From NCBI GenBank assembly GCA_964563925.1, contig CAZLZD010000003.1, positions 62,001 to 126,000 of the forward strand: DNA of 64,000 bases, given 5' to 3'. Positions within the stretch are counted from its first letter, which is position 1. Each line of letters opens with the position of its first letter. The translations under genes and the position numbers were made by a program. Under the pieces are notes generated by a model, which saw only the letters and a list, made by a program, of their open reading frames with translations, was not told where the DNA came from and did not search any database. Positions 1-8,637 of the stretch are shown in pieces. The stretch is from JAUILA01 sp964563925 (GTDB taxonomy: Bacteria; Bacteroidota; Bacteroidia; Cytophagales; Cyclobacteriaceae).

Positions 1-608
1 GCCACGGTGGCGGCAGAAGTGTGTACCCTACCCTGTGTTTCGGTCTGGGGAACACGCTGCACGCGGTGTACCCCGGATTCAAATTTAAGGGTCCCGTAGG
101 CATTCGGACCGGTTACCGTACTGACTATTTCCTTGTACCCACCGCTGCTGCCTTCGGTCAGATCAAGCACCGTGAGCTTCAGGCCTGCATTCTCACAAAA
201 GCGCTCATACATCCGGAACAGGTCACCGGCAAATATGGCCGCCTCATCCCCGCCCGTCCCGGCGCGAATTTCGAGGATGGCGTCCTTGTCATCATTGGGG
301 TCTTTAGGGATGAGCATTTGTTTCAGTTCATCTTCCAGCTCTTCCTTTTGCGGGAGCAACTCGTCAAGCTCGGCTTTGGCCATATCCCGAAACTCCTCAT
401 CCTTTTCATTTTTGATCACATCCTTTGCGTTGTCAATATTGGAAAGGATTTCCTTGTACGCGTTGTACTTGGTCATGATCTTCTCCAGATCGCTGTATTC
501 CTTGCTGAGCTGGGAATACTTCTTTATGTCCGACATGATGTCGGGCTGTACGATCAACTGTCCGATCTCCTCAAACCTGTCCTTAATTGCTTCTAATTTT
601 TCGATCAT
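1..608 (-). CDS. prfA: Peptide chain release factor 1, N-terminal part (cut by window edge)
   Basis: Class I release factor that ends translation at UAA and UAG. The frame opens at the ATG complementary to 606-608 and stays open for about 202 codons to the left edge. The acidic coiled N-terminal domain 1 is followed by the GTGGDEAA segment near residue 117 and the tripeptide anticodon element P-Q-T at residues 187-189. This is the PxT form of RF1; RF2 has SPF. The catalytic GGQ loop lies beyond the edge. A TACTTTTG -7-type box on the same strand (628-635) lies about 20 bases upstream of the start. The N-terminal identity is clear; only completeness is unknown. Confidence 0.95.
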   Translation of the reverse strand, partial: MIEKLEAIKDRFEEIGQLIVQPDIMSDIKKYSQLSKEYSDLEKIMTKYNAYKEILSNIDNAKDVIKNEKDEEFRDMAKAELDELLPQKEELEDELKQMLIPKDPNDDKDAILEIRAGTGGDEAAIFAGDLFRMYERFCENAGLKLTVLDLTEGSSGGYKEIVSTVTGPNAYGTLKFESGVHRVQRVPQTETQGRVHTSAATV

Positions 609-627
609 AGTTGCTCCGTTAGTATCG

Positions 628-635
628 CAAAAGTA
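628..635 (-). promoter_or_regulatory. Bacteroidota-type -7 box upstream of prfA
   Basis: On the minus strand this reads TACTTTTG, an exact match to the TAnnTTTG box used by the main sigma factor of Bacteroidota. It lies 19 bases before the prfA start. No clear -33 TTTG is visible, so it is a motif-based call. Confidence 0.45.
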
Positions 636-679
636 CGAAATAGGGATGATTTTATTTTTGGCTTTGATAATTTAGCCAT

Positions 680-1144
680 ATGAGAATAATTATCTGTTTT
701 TGCGCCGTGGTGATCATGCCGGCGGTGTTGCTCCTGCCGTCCTGCCAGGGGAAGCTCTCGCAGGAGGAGCGCCAGGCAATGCGTGAGGCGCAGGAAGACA
801 GGGCCATTCGCCGGGTCACCGATCAGGAAATCATGCAGGCTGCCCTGGAGGCCGGGAGAATGATCCGGAATGAATATGAATCAGGATCAGGTAAGGATTC
901 TTTGGCCAGGGCCTACGGGGCAACCATTCAGTACCACACAGACAGCCTTCAGATGGAAGATCTGGAGCGTGAAGTGTGGCAGGCGTACCAGGCAGGTCTG
1001 GAAAGCGGGGCGGATCTGGGGGAGAACGTGCAGCGCGATTATCCGGATTACCTGTATTACAGCTATCCCGACACCGAGAATGATTCCCTCAGGGGAATGG
1101 TATCGATCCGCATCAGTCGCAAAGCGCTTATTGTAAATCAATGA
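680..1144 (+). CDS. Predicted lipoprotein of unknown function
   Basis: A 154-residue protein. It has a basic start, a hydrophobic stretch at about residues 3-20 and a lipobox L-P-S-C with the lipidated cysteine at residue 22, so it is probably exported and membrane-anchored. The mature part is acidic and rich in Glu, Arg and Gln, and ends in a Tyr/Asp-rich segment followed by a short beta-like tail. I do not recognise a family. It is divergent from prfA and its last 17 bases overlap the 3' end of tag on the other strand. The start is the first ATG after the prfA promoter region; no strong ribosome binding site is visible. Confidence 0.7.
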   Translation: MRIIICFCAVVIMPAVLLLPSCQGKLSQEERQAMREAQEDRAIRRVTDQEIMQAALEAGRMIRNEYESGSGKDSLARAYGATIQYHTDSLQMEDLEREVWQAYQAGLESGADLGENVQRDYPDYLYYSYPDTENDSLRGMVSIRISRKALIVNQ

Positions 1145-1706
1145 CTTCCTGATGACGGAAACATTCGGTAACATGGTCGTTGACTAAACCGCAGGCCTGC
1201 ATATGCGCATAGATTATCGTGCTGCCCACAAACCTGAATCCCCGTTTCTTCAGATCTTTTGACAAGCGGTCAGATTCCGGAGAGGTGGCAGGATAATCCC
1301 CTTTTTCGGAAAGGTGATTGTTTATCGGAGAATGCTCAACAAATGACCAGATGTACTGATCAAACGATCCGAATTCTTTTTGAATCTCCAGGAAGCGACG
1401 CGCATTATTAATGGCAGCAGAAATTTTGAGCCTGTTTCGTATGATCCCTTTATCCTGGAGGAGTTCGTCGACCATGGAATCAGGGAATGAAGCCACCTTT
1501 TCCGGGTCAAAATTGGCGAAGGCGTTACGGTATCCTTCCCGTCGCTTCAGCACGGTAGCCCAGCTCAGGCCGGCCTGGGCGGATTCAAGGATAAGAAATT
1601 CAAAATGGACCTTGTCGTCATGAACGGGTACGCCCCATTCACGGTCATGGTAGGCAATATATTCAGGGAACTGGCCCTCAGCCCAAAAACACCTTTTCTT
1701 TTCCAT
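1128..1706 (-). CDS. tag: DNA-3-methyladenine glycosylase I
   Basis: Base-excision repair enzyme that removes 3-methyladenine from alkylated DNA. The 192-residue length is normal for Tag. The family zinc ligands are visible: Cys6 (in KKRCFWAEG), His20 (YHDREWG) and the C-terminal H-x3-C pair in NDHVTECF. The helix-hairpin-helix-like segment (KGIIRNRLKI) is also present. It is the last gene of a likely GNAT-MBL-tag operon: the upstream MBL gene ends only 2 bases before this start. It converges with the lipoprotein gene on the plus strand. Confidence 0.93.
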   Translation of the reverse strand: MEKKRCFWAEGQFPEYIAYHDREWGVPVHDDKVHFEFLILESAQAGLSWATVLKRREGYRNAFANFDPEKVASFPDSMVDELLQDKGIIRNRLKISAAINNARRFLEIQKEFGSFDQYIWSFVEHSPINNHLSEKGDYPATSPESDRLSKDLKKRGFRFVGSTIIYAHMQACGLVNDHVTECFRHQEVIDLQ

Positions 1707-1708
1707 GT

Positions 1709-2440
1709 TCAGGGCATATCGCGTATCCGGATTTCAACACCCTGCAGGCCTTTCAGCAATTCGACCAGCTCCTGCGGATCAGTGGATCCGTAGTGGTAAG
1801 GGTACAGTATAGCCGGACGGAAGGCACGCGTGGCATCGGCTACCATTTCGGGGGTCATGGTATAGGGAAGGTTCATGGGCAAAAAGGCGATGTCAATGTC
1901 CTTAAGGGCCTTCATTTCCGGGGTATTCTCCGTATCCCCTCCAATAAATATTCTCATATCTCCCCCTTCCACAACATAGCTGTTGCAGCAGCCTTTCGGG
2001 TGAAAGAAATCTCCGTTGTCACGTTTGTGCACCAGGTTATAGGCGGGAAGTGCCATGATGCGGATTGGCCCGAATGACGTTTCCCCGTCTATTGGGAGGA
2101 TATCTCCCTTGCCCAGGCTTTCTTTTGCGAGGGCGGTCAGGACAATCCGGGTATCCGCTTTACTCACCGCCTCAACGGCCGCAGGATCGCAATGATCCCC
2201 GTGGTGATGGGTGATCAGGATCAGGTCGGCGTCCGGCAGCTTAGCGTAGTCGGCCTCACGGGTTGAAGGATCCACGTGAATGATTCGGCCGTCCCATTCC
2301 ATCATAAAGGAACCGTGACCGATAAACGTAATGGTCAGGTCACCGGCGGTGGTGGAAAATTTGTCGGTCTCGAACTCCTGGGCAGCCACAGGGCCGGTGA
2401 GGAGGATAAAGGATAGCAGGAATAGCAGGTGAGGTTTCAT
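1709..2440 (-). CDS. Exported metallo-beta-lactamase-fold hydrolase
   Basis: A 243-residue protein with a signal peptide (about residues 1-20, ending VAAQ). The metal-binding motif THHHGDH is at residues 77-83, followed by further ligands in GGDTE near residue 168 and a His in YPYHYG near the C-terminus. This pattern fits the UlaG-like (UPF0173-type) branch of the MBL superfamily. The substrate cannot be read from sequence. It sits between a GNAT acetyltransferase gene (4 bases away) and tag (2 bases away) on the same strand, so the three are probably cotranscribed. The export signal suggests a periplasmic role unrelated to DNA repair. Confidence 0.85.
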   Translation of the reverse strand: MKPHLLFLLSFILLTGPVAAQEFETDKFSTTAGDLTITFIGHGSFMMEWDGRIIHVDPSTREADYAKLPDADLILITHHHGDHCDPAAVEAVSKADTRIVLTALAKESLGKGDILPIDGETSFGPIRIMALPAYNLVHKRDNGDFFHPKGCCNSYVVEGGDMRIFIGGDTENTPEMKALKDIDIAFLPMNLPYTMTPEMVADATRAFRPAILYPYHYGSTDPQELVELLKGLQGVEIRIRDMP

Positions 2441-2443
2441 AGT

Positions 2444-2896
2444 TCAGGATTTCATCCATTCAAATAATTGATAGTGTTCATTGTTCATGCCAAGTGCGGT
2501 ATAAACCTGCTTGGCCGGATCGTTGCGGTTGTCTACATACAGTCGGATTCCACGGAGCCCGTCCGTCTCACTGACTCGTTGCCTGATATATTCATACAGC
2601 TGACGAAAGACTCCCTGACCGCGATGGGAGGGGCGGACATATACTGACTGGATCCACAAGACGGTACCGTTGCGCCATTCGCTCCATTCCGGAGTGGTGA
2701 GAAGGCAGGCAATGGCATAGCCCTGTTCTTTTGCGACATAATACCTACCTTTGCTGTCGTCCTGAAAGATGGCTTCCACGCCTTTTTTCACAACGTGGGG
2801 GTCAAGTGTCAGGTCTTCTGTTTCCAACGCCATTTTGAGTTGAAATTCCACAAGGGTGTCGGTATCTTCCGGAACCGCCGGTTCTATTGTTACCAT
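2444..2896 (-). CDS. GNAT-family N-acetyltransferase
   Basis: A 150-residue protein of the GNAT fold. The acetyl-CoA-binding segment V-R-P-S-H-R-G-Q-G-V is at about residues 87-96, matching the R/Q-x-x-G-x-G/A signature. It is followed by a strand with IRLYVDNRN and the typical Y-x-x-x-G-M end motif (VYTALGM). The acceptor is unknown. It is the first gene of the probable operon with the MBL hydrolase and tag, and is divergent from ypdA with a 59-base intergenic region. Confidence 0.88.
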   Translation of the reverse strand: MVTIEPAVPEDTDTLVEFQLKMALETEDLTLDPHVVKKGVEAIFQDDSKGRYYVAKEQGYAIACLLTTPEWSEWRNGTVLWIQSVYVRPSHRGQGVFRQLYEYIRQRVSETDGLRGIRLYVDNRNDPAKQVYTALGMNNEHYQLFEWMKS

Positions 2897-2955
2897 CCTT
2901 AAATATAACCTGAATGACGGACAGATGTTATATTTTGACTAACTGACTGTGAAGT

Positions 2956-3927
2956 ATGTTTGATTTAATCATCATTGGGGCCGGACCTATCGGTCTCGCC
3001 TGCGGGATAGAAGCTGAAAAGGCATCCCTTAATTATCTGATCATTGATAAGGGATGCCTGGTCAATTCGATTTACAATTACCCGCTCAACATGACTTTTT
3101 TCTCCACCTCTGACCGCCTGGAGATCGGGGATGTACCGTTTATTTCCCATGGCAACAAGCCGAACCGGTTTGAGGCACTGGAATATTACCGGCGTGTTGC
3201 CTCGAGCTGGAAGCTGAATGTCAAATTGTATGAGGAGGTGGAAGAGGTGATGAAATCGGGCAAATCATTCAGTGTAAGCACTTCCCGGGGGAAGTACAAG
3301 ACGAAGGCCATTGTGCTGGCCACCGGTTTCTATGACCTGCCCTACATGATGAACGTGCCGGGTGAGGAATTGCCCAAGGTACGCCACTATTACGATGAAC
3401 CACATCCGTACTACCGGCAGAAAGTAATCGTGGTCGGTGCCGCCAACTCGGCGGTTGACGTTGCCCTGGAGACCTATCGCAAGGATGCCGAGGTTACGAT
3501 GGTGATCAGGGAGCCTGCCCTGCTGCCTACGGTCAAATACTGGGTCAAGCCCGATATTGAGAACAGGATCAAGGAAGGATCGATCAATGCCTATTTCAAT
3601 TCGGAGATCCGGGAGATCAGGGAGTTTGAAGTGGATATTGAAACTCCGGACGGACCGATGACCCTGGAGAATGATTTTGTGCTGGCCATGACGGGCTACA
3701 AGCCGAACTTTCGTTTTCTGGAGATGATTGGGGTGGAAATGCGCAATGATGAGATGAGGACGCCTGTGTACAACCAGGAAACCAATGAGACCAACGTGGA
3801 AAACGTATACCTCGCCGGTGTGGTTTGCGGAGGTTTGCAAACGAATAAGTGGTTTATTGAGAACTCAAGGGTTCATGCCGAACTCATTGTGAATGACCTG
3901 CGCCGCAAACTGATCACCGGGCATTAA
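2956..3927 (+). CDS. ypdA: YpdA-family FAD-dependent bacillithiol-disulfide reductase
   Basis: A 323-residue flavoprotein of the thioredoxin-reductase-like group. The FAD site GAGPIGLACG is near residues 8-17, and a second nucleotide site GAANSAVDVA near residue 160 binds NADPH. There is no CxxC redox pair, as expected for YpdA, which reduces bacillithiol disulfide and supports low-molecular-weight thiol cycling in the cytoplasm. Many Bacteroidota make bacillithiol, so the role fits the lineage. The 3' end overlaps the antiporter gene on the other strand by 4 bases. Family assignment is firm; the exact substrate is inferred. Confidence 0.85.
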   Translation: MFDLIIIGAGPIGLACGIEAEKASLNYLIIDKGCLVNSIYNYPLNMTFFSTSDRLEIGDVPFISHGNKPNRFEALEYYRRVASSWKLNVKLYEEVEEVMKSGKSFSVSTSRGKYKTKAIVLATGFYDLPYMMNVPGEELPKVRHYYDEPHPYYRQKVIVVGAANSAVDVALETYRKDAEVTMVIREPALLPTVKYWVKPDIENRIKEGSINAYFNSEIREIREFEVDIETPDGPMTLENDFVLAMTGYKPNFRFLEMIGVEMRNDEMRTPVYNQETNETNVENVYLAGVVCGGLQTNKWFIENSRVHAELIVNDLRRKLITGH

Positions 3928-5276
3928 AGGATTTCCCTGTCAGGCTTGCCAGGGGGCTCCTTTCTTGGGCCAGACTCAGCCATTTCTTCTTTATCTTCCG
4001 GGTCAACGTGTTTTTCTTTCTGCGGAATTGATTCAATCTGTTTATCGATTTCGTCCCAATAGGCAGACTGCACGGAATCAACGGGCTCAATATGTTTGCC
4101 TTTGGCGATCAGCGCAAGTGCCATGACAATACTGGTTATCAGGATTGCGTAAAGTAAAATACCGCTGTCAAAGTCATCCGTCTCAAGGTTAGCCGGGATA
4201 GCAAAAAACAGAAGAATGGTGATCAGGCCGCGCGGTGAAATGAATATTTCCGGGGACAGGTCCTTTCGCCTGAGTACCCAGAGAAAAACGGCCCTCACCA
4301 GGAAGAGCATCAGGATAACTGCGATGCTGACCACCAGTACCTCCATGTTAAGAAGGGAGCTTAGGTCAATCGTGATGCCGAAAATAACAAAGAAGAATGT
4401 CCGGACCACGAAAGCTGATTCTACGGTGACCAGGTGGAAGTTATGAAGGATCCCTTTCAGGGAAGGGACGTGAATCCATTCTTTGAGTTTCCCCCTGAAA
4501 AAGAGTTTATGGTTATTCAGGACGAGTCCGAATATCAGGATGATCAGCAGCGAGCTCAGGTGAAACAGTTTGCCGATGGAATACAGCAGCAGCAGGACGG
4601 CAATGAGCAGGAACAGCTTGACCTGGGTCTGTACTTTTTGAAACGTCAGTACAAGGGCATAGCTGATGACCACCGATAAAACAACCGTGATCACGATATT
4701 ACCGACCACATCGAGTACCACTGAATTTATATTGGTATTGTCGATGTTTCCGATAAGGAAATAGAAATACATGATCCCGAGGATATCACTGAAAGTACTT
4801 TCGTACACCATGAATTCCTTCTTTTCCTCGGTAAGCTCGCCGACACTCGGGATCACAATGGCGCTGCTCATGACCGACAGGGGGATGGAATACACCAGGG
4901 CGGTGAGAAAATCATCAATCAACACCAGCTGAATGAACCAGGCAATGGCCAGCGAACACCCGATAAGCGACAGAAAGGCCACCGTAAAGGACTTCCATAT
5001 GACCGGCCATTTGTCCCAGGTGAGTTCCAGGTCCAGGGATGCCTCAAGTACGATCATGATCAAGCCGACAATCCCGAGGATTTCGAGGATATCAAAAATA
5101 ATGTCTCCTATGCTGATTTCGAAGTAATTGAAACCCAGCTTTATCAATACCCCTGATAAAATCAACAGCAGGACACTCGGAATATTGGTCTTTTCCGAGA
5201 TGATATTGAAAAAGTAGGAAATGATGATCACCACCGAGATGGTAATGACCGCGTAATATGAGTTAAACACTTCCAT
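3924..5276 (-). CDS. Monovalent cation:proton antiporter (CPA family)
   Basis: A 450-residue integral membrane protein with about 12 hydrophobic segments over residues 5-390, then a charged cytoplasmic tail rich in Glu and Lys. The conserved helix with SIPLSVMSSAIVIPSVG and the late RGLITILLFF helix are typical of Na+/H+ exchanger domains. It probably exchanges Na+ or K+ for H+ at the inner membrane. No RCK/TrkA domain is present. It is the distal gene of a likely ispH-SDR-PAP2-antiporter operon, 39 bases after the PAP2 stop. Confidence 0.87.
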   Translation of the reverse strand: MEVFNSYYAVITISVVIIISYFFNIISEKTNIPSVLLLILSGVLIKLGFNYFEISIGDIIFDILEILGIVGLIMIVLEASLDLELTWDKWPVIWKSFTVAFLSLIGCSLAIAWFIQLVLIDDFLTALVYSIPLSVMSSAIVIPSVGELTEEKKEFMVYESTFSDILGIMYFYFLIGNIDNTNINSVVLDVVGNIVITVVLSVVISYALVLTFQKVQTQVKLFLLIAVLLLLYSIGKLFHLSSLLIILIFGLVLNNHKLFFRGKLKEWIHVPSLKGILHNFHLVTVESAFVVRTFFFVIFGITIDLSSLLNMEVLVVSIAVILMLFLVRAVFLWVLRRKDLSPEIFISPRGLITILLFFAIPANLETDDFDSGILLYAILITSIVMALALIAKGKHIEPVDSVQSAYWDEIDKQIESIPQKEKHVDPEDKEEMAESGPRKEPPGKPDREIL

Positions 5277-5315
5277 GGACCTTAAAGATAGAAAAACAAA
5301 TGATAAATGATGGAG

Positions 5316-6053
5316 CTATTCTTCCAGGGGATCTGATTTCCGGCTGTAAAAGTGGATGGCACGGAACAATGCGATGCATACCAGCAGCCAGAACAGACCG
5401 GCTGTAAAGCCGGCCAGTACATCACTGGGATAGTGAACGCCGAGGTATACGCGGCTCATTCCAATCCCGAGAATCAACAGGGATTCCAGGATAATCAGCA
5501 CATATTTAAGCCATTGGATGGTGACCAGCTTAAAGGTGAGATATACCAGGAATCCGTAAAAGGCAATGGCGCTCATGCTGTGACCGCTGGGAAAACTGTA
5601 GGAGTGCACCTCTACCAGGTGCAGGTCCTGTCCGGGACGCGGGCGGCTTATTTCATTCTTAATCCAGATATTCAGCAAGGAGGCAGACAGCAATACGATG
5701 ACCCCCTGGATAGTCAGTCGCCAGCGGTGTCCCTTCAGGTAAAGCAATATCCCGATGAATGGAACCATAATGATATAGGCGTTGCGGTCACCCATGTGCG
5801 TGACGGCCGTGATCACCGGGGTCAGTAGGTCAGACCGGAAGGCGAAGATCCATTCGGTAACCTGCCTGTCAAGGGAAGCAAGCTGATCATTCTCCAGTTG
5901 CTCGGTAAGGTCAAGGAAATAATCGAGCAGGAAGACCGAAATTACCGCAGCGATAAGCAGGGAGATAATGAACAGGATATGCTCCTTCCGGTTGGCATAA
6001 AATTCACGGACGAGGTCGTGCCACGCCTTGCTTTGGCTCTGGTGTTCACTCAT
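5316..6053 (-). CDS. PAP2-family membrane phosphatase
   Basis: A 245-residue protein counted from the ATG at 6051-6053 (MSEHQSQS). A longer in-frame start at 6122 would add 23 residues overlapping the SDR gene and is unlikely. The three phosphatidic acid phosphatase motifs are complete: K132-x6-RP (KNEISRPRP), PSGH at 155-158, and SR-x5-H-x3-D at 200-211. Five or six membrane spans surround them. It probably dephosphorylates a lipid phosphate or undecaprenyl pyrophosphate on the outer face of the inner membrane. The gap to the SDR stop is 31 bases. Confidence 0.9.
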   Translation of the reverse strand: MSEHQSQSKAWHDLVREFYANRKEHILFIISLLIAAVISVFLLDYFLDLTEQLENDQLASLDRQVTEWIFAFRSDLLTPVITAVTHMGDRNAYIIMVPFIGILLYLKGHRWRLTIQGVIVLLSASLLNIWIKNEISRPRPGQDLHLVEVHSYSFPSGHSMSAIAFYGFLVYLTFKLVTIQWLKYVLIILESLLILGIGMSRVYLGVHYPSDVLAGFTAGLFWLLVCIALFRAIHFYSRKSDPLEE

Positions 6054-6084
6054 AAAAGAATAATTTAAATTTTCCGGCAGGAAT

Positions 6085-6825
6085 TTACATGTCCTGCTGC
6101 CTTGGCAGAACCAGGACCTCATTGATATTTACCCTGTTTGGCTGGGAAAGGGCGTAGTAAATGGATTCTGCGATATCTTCTGATTCGAGCCGTTCCATCC
6201 CCTCAAAACGTTCTTCAATGCCCTTCATCATTTGCTTATCGGTGATGTGGTCGGTTAGCTCAGTGGCAACGGCACCCGGCTGTATGGACGTGACCCGGAT
6301 ATTCTTTCGCGGGGCCAGCTCCATCCGAAGTCCTTCCGAGAGGGCATTCACCGCAAATTTGGTGGCACAGTACACCGCACCCCCTATAAAGACCCGCCGG
6401 CCGGCCACCGAACTTACATTTACGATGTGTCCGCTGTTCTGTTCCAGCATCACAGGCAGGGTGGCGGCAATACAGTTTAATACCCCTTTGATATTCACAT
6501 CGACCATACGATGCCATTCGTCAACCTTCAGGTTGCTCATAAAGGAAAGTGGCATGAGGCCGGCATTGTTGACCAGGACGTCGACCCTGCCAAATTTTTC
6601 AATGGTCTGGTCGATCATTTTTTGGGTTTCGTCAGGTTGGGTCACATCAGTTACTGCAATCAGTGACTGGGCATCACCGATTTTATCAGCGAGGGATTTC
6701 AGCCGGGATTCACGGCGGGCGGCCAGTGTCACTTTTGCACCGTGTTTGGCCAGTAACAGGGCGGTTGCTTCGCCGATCCCGCTGGAGGCACCGGTAATGA
6801 TGATCACTTTATCTTTTAATTCCAT
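6085..6825 (-). CDS. Short-chain dehydrogenase/reductase
   Basis: A 246-residue classical SDR. The cofactor motif TGASSGIG is at residues 11-18, NNAG at about 86-89, the catalytic Ser near 138-139, and Tyr152-x3-Lys156 in YCATK. Arg residues after the second strand (AARRESR) suggest NADP preference. The family acts on alcohols and ketones; the substrate is not predictable. It lies 39 bases downstream of ispH and 31 bases upstream of the PAP2 gene in the same direction. Confidence 0.9.
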   Translation of the reverse strand: MELKDKVIIITGASSGIGEATALLLAKHGAKVTLAARRESRLKSLADKIGDAQSLIAVTDVTQPDETQKMIDQTIEKFGRVDVLVNNAGLMPLSFMSNLKVDEWHRMVDVNIKGVLNCIAATLPVMLEQNSGHIVNVSSVAGRRVFIGGAVYCATKFAVNALSEGLRMELAPRKNIRVTSIQPGAVATELTDHITDKQMMKGIEERFEGMERLESEDIAESIYYALSQPNRVNINEVLVLPRQQDM

Positions 6826-6864
6826 AGCAATTCAGGTTTTGGTTAAACAAATGGGTGAGCAGCC

Positions 6865-8076
6865 TCAGGCCATCTCACGGAGCAGGTCTTCCGGGTTGGC
6901 GGCCTGCGGAAAAAAGGAAAGTATCCGGTGGAGAACCTGATCGACGATGGTATCCGGACAAGAAGCCCCGCTGGTCAGGATTACCGTCAACGGGCGCTTA
7001 CCGGGCATCCAGTTACGGGTGACCTTAAGCGTATGGGCCGCGTGGTCATAATGGCGGACCTCATTTTCCGATAAGATTTCCCGGGGACCATTAATAAAAT
7101 ACGTCGGAAAAACATCCTCACACAATTCGGCAATGTGGGAGGTGTTGGAGGAATTATACCCGCCAATCACAAAAGCGATATCTGCGTCTTCCTTCAGGAG
7201 CGCATAGGTGGCATCCTGGTTATCGTTGGTGGCATAGCACAGTGTATCGCGCGTATCGGCAAAATGATCACCACCTTCGTATTTTTCCTGCATCAGCTTC
7301 CTGAAATAATCGGCAATGGCCTGTGTCTCACTGGCCAGCATGGTTGTCTGGTTGACCACACCTACCCGACTGAGGTGCTTTTCAGGATCGAACCCGGGCG
7401 AGAATTTACCTTTGAATAAGTCATAGAATTCTTCCCTGCTCCGCTGGCCCAGGATTACCTCGCCCAGCAGACGTGCTTCACTCATATCCCGGATCACTAC
7501 AGACGGGGCGGATTGCATGGAGTGGGAGAATGTCGCGCGCGTTTCTTCATGACCGTACTTGCCGTGAATGATTACGGTATAGTCCTCGCTTCCCAGTTTC
7601 GAGGAGCGTTTCCATACCTTTTCCACGAACGGACAGGTGGTATTGTATTGCTGAACTTCGATACCCTTCTCTTCCAGGAGATTTTCAATTTCCAGGGTAG
7701 TACCGAAAGCGGGGATTATTACCACGTCATCTGCTTTCAGCTCGTCAAACGGAATAAACTGCGTTCCGTCGGTATCCATTATGAAACGGATACCCCGTTC
7801 CTCAAGATCCCGGTTCACTTCCTGGTTATGGATCATCTGGCTGAGCAGAAAAACCCGTTTGTCAGGATTCTCCTCGAGGGCTTTGTAACTGATCTCAATG
7901 GCATTTTCCACCCCGTAACAAAAGCCGAAATGCCTTGGGATCAGAAAACGGACAGGCCCCAGGTCCAGCAGTGCCGGTTCAAGATCTTTTTTACGCGGAT
8001 CTGAATCGCGGCGCAAGGCCTTTATCCTGCCGGTGAGCGAAGACCGGTAATATTCGGGAATATCAAACTTCTTAAT
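6865..8076 (-). CDS. ispH: 4-hydroxy-3-methylbut-2-enyl diphosphate reductase, probable ATT start
   Basis: Last enzyme of the non-mevalonate isoprenoid pathway: an iron-sulfur protein that makes IPP and DMAPP. The three cluster cysteines are in HFGFCYG, TTCPF and SGASCPD. The frame has no ATG or GTG near the beginning. A TTG at 8014-8016 would remove about 20 residues that I recall as conserved in the long Bacteroidota form (KKFDIPEYYRS...). An ATT at 8074-8076 gives a 403-residue protein, has AAAAGGA 6 bases upstream, and lies about 20 bases after the start expected from a TACCTTTG box at 8102-8109. I therefore place the start at ATT; the enzyme call itself is secure. Confidence 0.93.
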   Translation of the reverse strand: MKKFDIPEYYRSSLTGRIKALRRDSDPRKKDLEPALLDLGPVRFLIPRHFGFCYGVENAIEISYKALEENPDKRVFLLSQMIHNQEVNRDLEERGIRFIMDTDGTQFIPFDELKADDVVIIPAFGTTLEIENLLEEKGIEVQQYNTTCPFVEKVWKRSSKLGSEDYTVIIHGKYGHEETRATFSHSMQSAPSVVIRDMSEARLLGEVILGQRSREEFYDLFKGKFSPGFDPEKHLSRVGVVNQTTMLASETQAIADYFRKLMQEKYEGGDHFADTRDTLCYATNDNQDATYALLKEDADIAFVIGGYNSSNTSHIAELCEDVFPTYFINGPREILSENEVRHYDHAAHTLKVTRNWMPGKRPLTVILTSGASCPDTIVDQVLHRILSFFPQAANPEDLLREMA

Positions 8077-8101
8077 AGCAGTTCCTTTTTGGTGGTTAAC
8101 A

Positions 8102-8109
8102 CAAAGGTA
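8102..8109 (-). promoter_or_regulatory. -7 promoter box of the ispH operon
   Basis: Reads TACCTTTG on the minus strand, an exact TAnnTTTG match. Transcription would begin near 8095-8099, leaving a leader of about 20 bases that holds AAAAGGA followed by the proposed ATT start of ispH. Confidence 0.55.
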
Positions 8110-8144
8110 GGCCGAAGGTTTCGAAAATCAGACAGGAAAGAGAT

Positions 8145-8189
8145 GAAAACAAAAATGGGGATTTTCCTTTTACGGAAAAATCCCCATTT
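8145..8189 (-). terminator. Intrinsic terminator of a minus-strand transcript
   Basis: Arms at 8153-8167 and 8174-8189 pair over about 15 bp with one bulge (AAATGGGGATTTT against its complement). On the minus strand the hairpin is followed at once by TTTTTGTTTT. It lies upstream of the ispH promoter, so it does not belong to ispH. It must end something transcribed from 8190-8780 on the minus strand. Confidence 0.75.
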
Positions 8190-8634
8190 CACGACAACAT
8201 TGCTGAAGTCATGTCAAGCTACTGTTATCCACGCTTTCTCTGCGCTCACCGAAGTGATTTCAGAGTCTGGTGTTCCTGATTTATTCTCAAACAACACTAA
8301 GGTCATAATCAACTTAATGATTGCTTCTCTCAGTGCACCTTCACAATTATTTCTGGGAAATGAATCCTTTCAAGACTGCATGCATCTCAGCATACAACTC
8401 CTTCATACTTGTGCCGGTAACAACAATGCCTGGGCCGAAGCCTTGCACTGCATGTCCGTTCTATCAACGTGTATCTTCTGCGGCAGAAGCCGTTTCAAGT
8501 TCCGAAGAACTCCTTCAACACACTGCTGGTGAATGTCTCAGTACTAACCCGGCACTCGTTTGTGCCGGCAGAGGAATATCCCTCACTTGATGAATCTAAG
8601 TACGCACTCTCCGTCCGGAAATCCAATTTTATTT
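8145..8634 (-). ncRNA. Candidate structured non-coding RNA, about 490 nt
   Basis: No convincing gene fills this interval. The minus-strand transcript would contain three hairpins closed by the very stable C(UUCG)G tetraloop: AGTTC-TTCG-GAACT (about 8498-8511), GGC-TTCG-GCC (about 8432-8441, inside an AGTGC/GCATT stem), and TCAC-TTCG-GTGA (about 8246-8257). GTACT/AGTAC encloses two hairpins (gagg/cctc and CCGGCAC/GTGCCGG), giving a three-way junction. GTGT/ACAC encloses the first UUCG hairpin and CTTCTG-CCG-CAGAAG. A TAACTTTG box (8638-8645) lies at the 5' side and an intrinsic terminator at the 3' side. It lacks the RNase P core motif, tmRNA ends and the SRP motif. Short open stretches occur in three frames but none is long enough to convince. 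Confidence 0.5.
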
Positions 8635-8637
8635 TAC

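Noticed and set aside
7999..8016. TTG at 8014-8016 as the ispH start
   Set aside because: It has no ribosome binding site, lies about 80 bases after the likely transcript start and would remove about 20 residues that look conserved in the family.
8145..8634. RNase P RNA, tmRNA or SRP RNA
   Set aside because: The AGGAAAGUCC core of RNase P, the tRNA-like ends of tmRNA and the GGAAGGAAGC-type SRP loop are all absent.
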